Origin: Bdellovibrionales bacterium
GTDB taxonomy: Bacteria; Bdellovibrionota; UBA2428
Assembly (NCBI GenBank): GCA_018266335.1
Contig: JAFEAR010000232.1
Span: 1 to 5,564 of the forward strand
Direction of reading: 5' to 3'
DNA length: 5,564 nucleotides
The notes under the pieces were generated by a model that ran no database searches, was not told the DNA's origin, and was given only the letters and a program-made list of their open reading frames with translations. Both the position numbers and the translations under genes were made by a program. Every line of letters starts with the position of its first letter. Positions within the stretch are counted from its first letter, which is position 1. This document shows positions 1 to 5,530 of this stretch, piece after piece.

Positions 1-90
1 ACGGACGTCAAAATCAATCCGCCCCTGACCGACGCGAACTTCAATTTGGGCGCTCCCAAAAACGCCAAGAAAGAATATATTGGGAAGTAG
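1..90 (+). CDS. 3' end of an unidentified protein, possibly LolA-like (partial)
   Basis: The first frame is open from the window edge to a TAG at 88-90 and gives the last 29 residues of a protein that begins upstream. The visible tail contains DVKINPPLTDANF followed by a Lys/Asn-rich end. A 'vNPPL.D..F' ending followed by a short polar tail recalls the C-termini of LolA-like outer-membrane lipoprotein-sorting proteins, where the last strand is followed by a short extension; this is recognition by eye only. No membrane segment or catalytic motif is visible in so short a piece. The next forward gene starts 23 bp downstream, so the two may be cotranscribed. The frame of the next gene is also open through this stretch but has no usable start codon in it. 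Confidence is moderate that this is a real coding end and low for the family. Confidence 0.5.
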   Translation, partial: TDVKINPPLTDANFNLGAPKNAKKEYIGK

Positions 91-113
91 CGGTTTCGCC
101 GCCATCCCTCTCC

Positions 114-1214
114 GTGCAAAAGCCCAAACAGCCTCACCTCCCGTTTCTCGATTGGATGCGGGGTCTGGCGGCAACTATCATGTTGCAGGGGCACACTTTT
201 CATTCGTTCACCAAGCCGGAACTGCGCACCGAATCCGCCTACGTCCTGTCGCAGTTTGTCGGCGGCCTCCCGCCGGCGATCTTCCTCTACCTCACCGGCG
301 TTACCTTCGCCTTCATCCTCGATAGCAACGAACGCCGCGGCCTTTCCCCCTGGGAACGTTGGGTCGCCGCGCTCAAACGCGCCCGCTACCTGTTCGTCCT
401 GGCGATTCTGTTCCGCATCCAGCTTTGGGCGTTCGCCTGGCCCTGGAATTCCTGGACCGACCTCTTCAAAGTCGACGTCCTGAACATGATGGGACTCACC
501 TTGTTCCTGCTATCGCCCTTGGCTGTCGTACCCCTGAGCAATCGCGTCCGAATTTCGGCGCTTTTCGGCCTTAGCGTCGCCGTCGCGTCCCCCATCATTT
601 CGCAACTGGACTGGAAGTGGTTGCACCCGTTTCTGGCAGCCTACATCGTTCCCGATTTCGCGATGTTTCCCCTCTTTCCCTGGGGCGCGTTCGTCGGTTT
701 CGGCGTCGCCTCGGGCTGCCTGCTCAAGCGTTGCAAGCCGGACAATCTCGATCCGATGATGCAATGGACCGCGATCTTCGGCTTCGTCCTCCTGTTCACC
801 GCGCAATATCTGTCGAACTTGCCCTACTCTCTGTACACGAAATCGGATTTCTGGCTGAACAGTCCCGGGCTGGTCTTCATGAAACTCGGCGCAGTCATGA
901 TCCTTGCGGCATTCGCCTACCTCTGGGGGTTGCGTCCGTGGGCCGGAAGTTGGAGCTGGGTACGGCAATTGGGTACCACTTCGTTGCTGGTCTACTGGGT
1001 CCACATCGAACTCGTCTACGGACGCTGGTTCGGCTATTTCAAGGACCGCCTCGACACCTGGCAAGTGGTTGTATTTTCGGTCTTGTTGATCCTTCTGATG
1101 ATCGGACTCTCCCTCATCCAGACACGTTTGAAACGCGTCCCCTGGAGCGACTGGCGCAACTTCGTCTCCAGCGGCCCGGCCCAACCTCAGCGCGTCCCCG
1201 CCTCGACCGATTGA
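114..1214 (+). CDS. DUF1624 / heparan-alpha-glucosaminide N-acetyltransferase-like membrane protein
   Basis: This 366-residue polytopic inner-membrane protein belongs by pattern to the HGSNAT-like acyltransferases (DUF1624), which transfer an acyl group from cytoplasmic acyl-CoA to a sugar across the membrane. The N-terminus carries LDWMRG (residues 12-17) and LQGHTF (24-29); H27 aligns in position with the first-helix histidine proposed as the acyl acceptor in this family. Further family-like landmarks are PPAIFLYLTGVTFAF (53-67), an Arg-rich loop (89-101), KVDVLNMMGL (119-128), PLFPWGAFVGFG (186-197) and LGTTSLLVYWVHIEL (286-300). About eight to ten hydrophobic segments span the protein, and a polar tail follows residue 338. 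The start is GTG at 114, just before the conserved first helix; no Shine-Dalgarno is seen, so coupling to the upstream gene is possible. The 3' end overlaps the convergent gene by 28 bp. The substrate is unknown. An OpgC-like acyltransferase is a less likely alternative. Confidence 0.85.
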   Translation: MQKPKQPHLPFLDWMRGLAATIMLQGHTFHSFTKPELRTESAYVLSQFVGGLPPAIFLYLTGVTFAFILDSNERRGLSPWERWVAALKRARYLFVLAILFRIQLWAFAWPWNSWTDLFKVDVLNMMGLTLFLLSPLAVVPLSNRVRISALFGLSVAVASPIISQLDWKWLHPFLAAYIVPDFAMFPLFPWGAFVGFGVASGCLLKRCKPDNLDPMMQWTAIFGFVLLFTAQYLSNLPYSLYTKSDFWLNSPGLVFMKLGAVMILAAFAYLWGLRPWAGSWSWVRQLGTTSLLVYWVHIELVYGRWFGYFKDRLDTWQVVVFSVLLILLMIGLSLIQTRLKRVPWSDWRNFVSSGPAQPQRVPASTD

Positions 1215-1882
1215 CGGCGGAACGGTAGCCACAGTAGCCAGAAGAACGTCAGACCGATCAATTCTCCCCCCAGGATATAGATGGGCCATGGTCCAAGAAA
1301 ATCCAGGACCGAGGCACTTTCCGGCTTTCGACATAGGTACATGTAGTTGGTCCCAAACACCCAGTTGAATAGCCCCACCGCCACCGCGTAAACATTCAGC
1401 GCGCCAAGCACCCGCCAGACGCATCCGGCCCGCAACCGCATCTCGCCGCTCCACCACAGGTACAGCACGCACATCACGATTCCGCCGTGGGCTAGGAAAA
1501 AGTACACCGTGGGATAGCTCGGGAAGGGCTCCCATAGATCCGGCGTAAGAATCGCCATTGACGTTCCCACTAGACCGGCAAGAAACGAAAACTCGAAAGC
1601 CCACTGGACCTTCCACAGCATCGCGATCACCGTGGCCCAGAGAATCACGTCGCACAACTGCAGCGGCAGCGTCCCGGGAAACTGCAATGAGTTGTGCCTC
1701 ACCTTAAAGCCGTACCAGATCAACTCGTTCAGCAACAAAAGCGAGCCCAGGGAAATCCGGGTCAATCTGGCGGTATCGGGAAGCCGCCGAACCACCGTCG
1801 CGAAAATCCACGCAAGCCCCGGGATCGAGGCAAGAATTGCCAGGTGTATGGGCCCGAATAGGACGAAATTGCTTTTGTTCAT
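1187..1882 (-). CDS. TIGR02206 / YwaF-like (TMEM164 family) integral membrane protein
   Basis: This reverse-strand gene encodes 231 residues with about six to seven membrane segments. It matches what I recall of the TIGR02206/YwaF family, related to eukaryotic TMEM164. Recognisable blocks are FGPIHLAILASI (9-20), LPLQLCD (72-78), YFFLAHGG (127-134), GTNYMYLCRKPESAS (177-191) and LDFLGPWPIYI (193-203). H13, H132, C77 and D78 are the kind of membrane-embedded polar residues that family members keep. The length is typical for the family. The bacterial function is not established; TMEM164 is reported as an acyltransferase for ether phospholipids, and carrying that over here would be inference. 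The start is ATG at 1880-1882, immediately before a hydrophobic first helix; the ribosome site is weak. The gene is convergent with the DUF1624-like acyltransferase gene (28-bp overlap) and divergent from the polysaccharide export operon, so it is its own transcription unit. Confidence 0.87.
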   Translation of the reverse strand: MNKSNFVLFGPIHLAILASIPGLAWIFATVVRRLPDTARLTRISLGSLLLLNELIWYGFKVRHNSLQFPGTLPLQLCDVILWATVIAMLWKVQWAFEFSFLAGLVGTSMAILTPDLWEPFPSYPTVYFFLAHGGIVMCVLYLWWSGEMRLRAGCVWRVLGALNVYAVAVGLFNWVFGTNYMYLCRKPESASVLDFLGPWPIYILGGELIGLTFFWLLWLPFRRQSVEAGTR

Positions 1883-1925
1883 GGGTCACGCTTGGGCAGT
1901 TGCGCCGCCGGTCGCTATCTAACTG

Positions 1926-1952
1926 ATTCTACAGCGCCGTTGCGGGCAACAA
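1926..1952 (-). promoter_or_regulatory. candidate sigma-70-type promoter for the YwaF-like gene
   Basis: Read on the reverse strand, TAGAAT (1931-1926) is one mismatch from TATAAT. It is preceded by TTGTTG (1952-1947) with a 15-bp spacer, shorter than the usual 17. Transcription would start near 1919, leaving a 5' leader of about 37 nt before the ATG at 1882. The -10 is good, while the -35 and spacing are poor. Confidence 0.35.
1939..1950. repeat. 12-bp dyad GTTGC-GG-GCAAC, possible operator
   Basis: This is a perfect inverted repeat with 5-bp arms and a 2-bp centre. It overlaps the spacer and -35 of the candidate reverse-strand promoter, a position suited to a repressor. Short dyads arise by chance, so the operator role is inference. 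Confidence 0.35.
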
Positions 1953-2012
1953 TCGTATCACTGGGCACACGGCCGCACCTGGTGGCACACATTTTCGCCT
2001 TCGGAGAATAAA

Positions 2013-2029
2013 ACGTAAATCTACGTAAA
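2013..2029. repeat. tandem direct repeat ACGTAAA with 10-bp period
   Basis: ACGTAAA occurs at 2013-2019 and again at 2023-2029, separated by TCT. The repeat units start 10 bp apart, about one helical turn, as in same-face binding sites for a dimeric regulator. The stretch is AT-rich compared with its surroundings and also contains the palindrome TACGTA (2022-2027). Confidence 0.4.
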
Positions 2030-2138
2030 GCGACTCCGTTGGCCTGATTTTGAAGATTTCCTCCGGCCCCCCGCGTATTTCGGTGATTTGAGGTCTAAAG
2101 TCGATCCCGGCCACCCTCATTTGCGGGTACCAAAGGCA

Positions 2139-2156
2139 TTCCCGCCGCTGTGGGAA
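2139..2156 (+). other. stem-loop, 7-bp stem and CGCT loop
   Basis: The arms TTCCCGC (2139-2145) and GTGGGAA (2150-2156) pair with one G-U and enclose the four-base loop CGCT. No T-run follows, so it does not look like an intrinsic terminator. It is the first of three successive hairpins. Confidence 0.4.
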
Positions 2157-2182
2157 CGGGCTACGGAATACGACGGACAGAT

Positions 2183-2194
2183 GCCCCTCGGGGC
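2183..2194 (+). other. GC-rich stem-loop
   Basis: GCCCC (2183-2187) is complementary to GGGGC (2190-2194). The loop is TC between the five-base arms, or CTCG if the innermost pair opens. No poly-T follows. It is the second of three neighbouring hairpins. Confidence 0.35.
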
Positions 2195-2198
2195 TATG

Positions 2199-2220
2199 TT
2201 GGGTCAATTGTTCGGCCCAA
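2199..2220 (+). other. stem-loop, 7-bp stem and 8-nt loop
   Basis: TTGGGTC (2199-2205) pairs with GGCCCAA (2214-2220), with one T-G wobble, around an eight-base AT-rich loop. It starts five bases after the preceding hairpin. The A-rich sequence after it gives no T-run on the forward strand, so termination is unlikely. Confidence 0.4.
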
Positions 2221-2236
2221 AACGCGATGTTACGCT
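2208..2236 (+). promoter_or_regulatory. weak sigma-70-type promoter candidate for the export operon
   Basis: TTGTTC (2208-2213) and TACGCT (2231-2236) are separated by exactly 17 bp. Three bases match in each hexamer (TTG of TTGACA; TA and the final T of TATAAT). Transcription would begin near 2243, leaving a leader of roughly 70 nt and excluding the upstream hairpins from the mRNA. Confidence 0.2.
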
Positions 2237-2285
2237 CAGTCATCTTCGTTCGCGGGGGTGAAGATTTTGGCCGTATTTCACTCGC

Positions 2286-2296
2286 GGAAGGAAGGA
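2286..2296 (+). promoter_or_regulatory. purine-rich possible ribosome-binding site
   Basis: GGAAGGAAGGA contains two overlapping Shine-Dalgarno-like GGAAGG cores. It lies 17 nt before the ATG at 2314, farther than the usual 5-10 nt. It still favours this start over the in-frame ATG at 2227, which has no purine-rich tract before it. Confidence 0.35.
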
Positions 2297-2313
2297 TTTT
2301 CGAGCTAGCGAAT

Positions 2314-3264
2314 ATGTCACGACTTTGCCTATTTCTCTTTGTTGCCTGTGCCGCTCTTTGGGCCCAACGCCCAGCGCCAGCCGGAGGTGGACTTGCCGAT
2401 ACAACCTCCCTTCCGGTTCAAAAAATCGGTCCCGACGACCTGATCGGTCTTTCCGTCTATGACTCGCCGGAGCTCACTCGAAACATCCGTGTGTCGAACG
2501 ACGGAACCATTCGTCTGCCTCTGCTTCGTCAGAGACTGAGTGTGGCTGGCCTCTGGCCGGCGGAGGTCGAAACCGCGGTAGCCAACGCCCTTCGGCAGGA
2601 AGGCGTCATGGTCGAACCGGTCGTAACGGTCAATGTCGCCGAGTACCGAAGCCGCCCCATCAAAGTCGTCGGTGCCGTAAAGCATCCCGTCACGTTTCAA
2701 GCCACTGGCGAAACGACATTGCTCGACGCAATTTCGCGAGCAGAAGGTCTCTCCGACGATGCCGGCCCGGAAATTCTCGTCAGCAAAGTGCAGACGGGCG
2801 AGGACGGCAAGTCCCGTACCCTTGTCCAGCGCATCCCCGTGAAAGTCCTAATCGACGCCGCGGACCCCGATTCCAACTTGCAGCTCCAGGGCGGTGAAGA
2901 AATTCGCGTCCCCGACGCCGGACGCATTTATGTCGTCGGCAACGTCAAGAAGCCGGGCGCCTTTCCGATCAAGGATTCTTCCGAAACCAGCGTCATGCGA
3001 CTGCTCGCTCTTTCCGAGGGGCTGCTCGCCTATAGCTCAAAAACTGCCTATATCTACCGAAAAGAAGCCTCAGGGGGGAAGAACGAAATTCCCATTGACC
3101 TCGAGAAAATCGTGCAGCGAAAAGCTCCCGACGTCTCTCTTGTCGCCAATGACGTGCTCTACATACCGGACCGTACCGGCCGCAAGACGGTCATGACGAC
3201 TCTGGAGAAGTCTCTCCCTCTAGGCGCGGCCGCCACCTCCGCACTCATCTGGGCCATTCGATAA
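2314..3264 (+). CDS. Wza-type polysaccharide export protein (Poly_export + SLBB)
   Basis: This 316-residue exported protein most likely forms or caps the outer-membrane channel for an exopolysaccharide or capsule. A signal peptide (1-17) has a hydrophobic core LCLFLFVACAALWA with probable cleavage before Q18. C12 follows F-V-A, a poor lipobox, so lipidation is doubtful. A Poly_export domain follows (about 37-110: IGPDDLIGLSVYDSPELTRNIRV, then DGTIRLPLL and VEPVVTVNVAEY). The first SLBB-like domain (about 114-200) opens RPIKVVGAVKHPVTF, and the second (about 204-285) opens RIYVVGNVKKPGAFPI and closes NDVLYIPD. A short hydrophobic C-terminus (301-314) resembles the membrane-inserting end of Wza-like proteins but is only about 14 residues. 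An in-frame ATG at 2227 would add 29 residues before the signal peptide, so 2314 is preferred. The copolymerase/kinase gene follows after 22 bp, clearly in the same operon. Confidence 0.92.
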   Translation: MSRLCLFLFVACAALWAQRPAPAGGGLADTTSLPVQKIGPDDLIGLSVYDSPELTRNIRVSNDGTIRLPLLRQRLSVAGLWPAEVETAVANALRQEGVMVEPVVTVNVAEYRSRPIKVVGAVKHPVTFQATGETTLLDAISRAEGLSDDAGPEILVSKVQTGEDGKSRTLVQRIPVKVLIDAADPDSNLQLQGGEEIRVPDAGRIYVVGNVKKPGAFPIKDSSETSVMRLLALSEGLLAYSSKTAYIYRKEASGGKNEIPIDLEKIVQRKAPDVSLVANDVLYIPDRTGRKTVMTTLEKSLPLGAAATSALIWAIR

Positions 3265-3286
3265 ACACCAGGAAAACATTCAGAAA

Positions 3287-5530
3287 ATGCCGACTCCGAA
3301 TCAAGACGGAAAGCAACAGGGACTGATCGCCCTCCCCGGGAACGTCGCCAGTTCCGGAGCTTTGACTCCGATTTACCTGCAGCAGGTGTCGCCCGGACTG
3401 GGAAACGCCGGCGACCCCGAGATCGCCGAGCAAAGCGTCCCGCTCACTCATTACCTATGGACGATCAAACGTCACGCCTGGAAAATCGGCGCGTGGGTTG
3501 TCCTTTGCATGCTCGGCACCTTTTTGGTTTCCGTACGCTTGGCGCCGATTTATGAATCGGTCGCGACAATCGACATCGACCGTCAGGCCCCCAGCGCAAT
3601 CGTAGGACAGGAGGCGGCGCGTGCCGCTGGTCCAAACGATGCCGATCAATTCCTCGCAACCCAGGTCAAACTATTGCAGTCGGACGCCGTGCTGCGGCCG
3701 ATAGCGGCAAAGTACAAGCTTTTGGAGCATGAAGGTCAAACCAAAGGCCTCTCCGAAGACAAGATAAAGGCGTTGGTCGCGGCCCCGGTCACGCTCAAAA
3801 AGCTATCCGTCTCCCGGCCGCCCGCCACCTATCTTTTGGAAGTCGCCTATCGTTCCTCGGATCCGGAACTGGCCGCCAATGTCGCCAACGCCATCTCCAA
3901 GTCGTATCTGGAACACACCTATCGCATCCGTCTGACCTCTTCCTCCACGCTGTCGAGCTTCATGTCCCAACAACTGGACGAACTCAAAGCCAAGATGGAG
4001 CAGTCGGGACAGCGCCTGGCGGCATTCGAGCGGGAATTGAACGTCATCAGCCCCGAGGAAAAAACCAGCATTTTGTCCGCTCGCCTTCTGCAACTAAACA
4101 CCGAATACACCAACGCCCAGGCGGATCGCGTCCGCAAAGAGTCCGCCTACGATTCGATGAAAAACGGTTCGCTCGAAGCGGCACAAGTGTCTAGCCAGGG
4201 AGAAGCGTTACAGCGTTTGAGCGATCGTCTGAATGAAGCCAAGCAGCGGCATTCATTGACGCGCACCACATGGGGTCCGAACAGTCCGGAGTTCCGCAAA
4301 TCGTCGGGCGATGTCGCCGAATTGCAGCGCCAGTTCGACGAAACCCGGCATAGCATCGGCAAGCGGATTGAAGTCGAATACCGCACGGCTTTGAGCCGCG
4401 AACAGATGCTCAAGCAAGCAGTCGCGTCTACGAAAGCCGAATTCGACAGCCTGAATGGACGTTCTTTCCAGTATCAACAGGCAAAGCGAGAAGCCGAAAA
4501 CGACAAGCGGATCTATGACGAATTGCTTCGCAAAATCAAAGAAGCAGAAATCAACTCAGGCATTCAGAACAACAACATTCGCATAGCCGACTATGCCAAA
4601 CCTGGCGCTAAGCCGGTATTTCCCAATATTCGTCTCAACTTGTTTCTGGCGCTCCTCGTCGCGCTCATTGTCGGCATCGCCGGCGCAATTCTCGCAGACC
4701 TCATGGACAACACCATCACGGACCCGGAGCAGGCGGCGCGGGTCTTGAATACGGATATCGTAGGAGGTCTTCCGTCGATCAAGCTCCTGGACTCGCAACA
4801 AGCCTCGTCGGCTGCTGCGGGATCCCTGGTCAAATTCGGTGATGCTTCGCCGGACAAGATTTCGTCCTACGAAGAGGCGATACGCACGCTCCGAAATTCG
4901 GTCCTACTCGGGGACTTCGACCGTCGAATCCGTTCACTCTTGATCACAAGCGCCGCGCCCGCGGAAGGAAAGACCACCACCGGCGTCCACCTGGCTATCT
5001 CGCACTCTCAACAACGGAAAAGAACGCTGTTGATCGACGCCGATCTACGCCGCCCCTCGGTACACAAAAAAATGCGCGTTCCCGCCAACGTGGGGCTTTC
5101 CAACTACCTCACCGAGAACATCGACTGGCGTGGCGTCATCGTGAAAGACGAAGACTATCCCGACCTCGACGTCATCGCGGCCGGCCCTCCGTCCAGAAAG
5201 GCATCCGACCTCATTGGCGCGCGCATGGTCGATCTGATCGACGAAGCGAGCAAAGAATATGACCTCGTCATCGTCGATGCCCCGCCGCTCCTCGGTTTTG
5301 CCGAGCCCCTCCAGATGGCCACGGGCGTAGACGGGGTGCTTGTGGTGGCCTGCGCCGGCAAGACAAGCCGAAAGGCAGTGGGCAGTGTCCTAGCGACGCT
5401 TACCCGTCTGCGCGCGAACGTCGTAGGCGTGGTCCTGAATCAGGTCAAGCCCGGTATGAGTGAGCACTACTACTATTACGGCTACCACCGCAACTATTAC
5501 ATGGCTCATCCGGAGCCTGAGAAGAGCTAG
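3287..5530 (+). CDS. Wzc-type polysaccharide copolymerase / BY-family tyrosine autokinase
   Basis: This 747-residue inner-membrane protein governs polysaccharide chain length and export, cycling through tyrosine autophosphorylation. A cytoplasmic extension (1-50) precedes the Wzz domain, which starts near LTHYLWTIKRHAW (53-65). TM1 is about 66-84. The large periplasmic part includes long coiled-coil stretches (about 220-425) and a GNVR-type segment (about 390-445). PGAKPVFPN (439-447) leads into TM2 (about 450-471). The kinase part has an EX2RX2R oligomerisation motif (E530, R533, R536), Walker A PAEGKTTT (558-565, K562), Walker A' LLIDADLRRP (581-590, D584 and D586) and Walker B LVIVDAPP (660-667, D664). 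The tail HYYYYGYHRNYY (727-738) carries seven tyrosines, the usual autophosphorylation cluster. ATG 3287 follows AGGA (3270-3273). Transmembrane and kinase modules are fused in one chain, as in proteobacterial Wzc rather than split as in Firmicutes CapA/CapB. All motifs are intact. Confidence 0.95.
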   Translation: MPTPNQDGKQQGLIALPGNVASSGALTPIYLQQVSPGLGNAGDPEIAEQSVPLTHYLWTIKRHAWKIGAWVVLCMLGTFLVSVRLAPIYESVATIDIDRQAPSAIVGQEAARAAGPNDADQFLATQVKLLQSDAVLRPIAAKYKLLEHEGQTKGLSEDKIKALVAAPVTLKKLSVSRPPATYLLEVAYRSSDPELAANVANAISKSYLEHTYRIRLTSSSTLSSFMSQQLDELKAKMEQSGQRLAAFERELNVISPEEKTSILSARLLQLNTEYTNAQADRVRKESAYDSMKNGSLEAAQVSSQGEALQRLSDRLNEAKQRHSLTRTTWGPNSPEFRKSSGDVAELQRQFDETRHSIGKRIEVEYRTALSREQMLKQAVASTKAEFDSLNGRSFQYQQAKREAENDKRIYDELLRKIKEAEINSGIQNNNIRIADYAKPGAKPVFPNIRLNLFLALLVALIVGIAGAILADLMDNTITDPEQAARVLNTDIVGGLPSIKLLDSQQASSAAAGSLVKFGDASPDKISSYEEAIRTLRNSVLLGDFDRRIRSLLITSAAPAEGKTTTGVHLAISHSQQRKRTLLIDADLRRPSVHKKMRVPANVGLSNYLTENIDWRGVIVKDEDYPDLDVIAAGPPSRKASDLIGARMVDLIDEASKEYDLVIVDAPPLLGFAEPLQMATGVDGVLVVACAGKTSRKAVGSVLATLTRLRANVVGVVLNQVKPGMSEHYYYYGYHRNYYMAHPEPEKS

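Larger units (their letters stand above)
1883..2313. other. 431-bp divergent intergenic control region
   Basis: No confidently assignable gene lies in this stretch between the reverse YwaF-like gene and the forward polysaccharide export operon. It holds a GTTGC-GG-GCAAC dyad (1939-1950), a tandem ACGTAAA repeat (2013-2029), three small stem-loops in succession (2139-2220) and weak promoter candidates on both strands. A reverse frame (1929-2243) and the matching forward frame (2019-2261) are both open, which is treated under findings. The length is generous for a divergent promoter pair, which leaves room for regulated transcription or a structured leader. Confidence 0.7.

Noticed and set aside
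617..1228. Forward open frame of 203 codons inside the acyltransferase gene
   Set aside because: It is a frame-shifted shadow, rich in Arg, Pro and Ser with no domain. The main frame retains conserved membrane motifs throughout.
510..1655. Long reverse-strand open frame (381 codons) spanning the acyltransferase and part of the YwaF-like gene
   Set aside because: It lies opposite the acyltransferase gene and in another frame of the YwaF-like gene. Its translation is Arg/Asp/Glu/Gly-rich and low in hydrophobic domains, as expected for a shadow frame in GC-rich DNA, while both overlapped genes show clear family motifs.
2134..2149. GGCA...GC pattern resembling a sigma-54 promoter
   Set aside because: Only the GG/GC spacing and GGCA match; the -12 half reads CCGC instead of TTGC. 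It also overlaps a hairpin arm that explains the sequence as well.
2227..2313. N-terminal extension of the export protein from ATG 2227
   Set aside because: It would place 29 polar residues in front of an obvious signal peptide, and that ATG lacks a ribosome-binding site. Starting at 2314 puts the signal peptide at the N-terminus.
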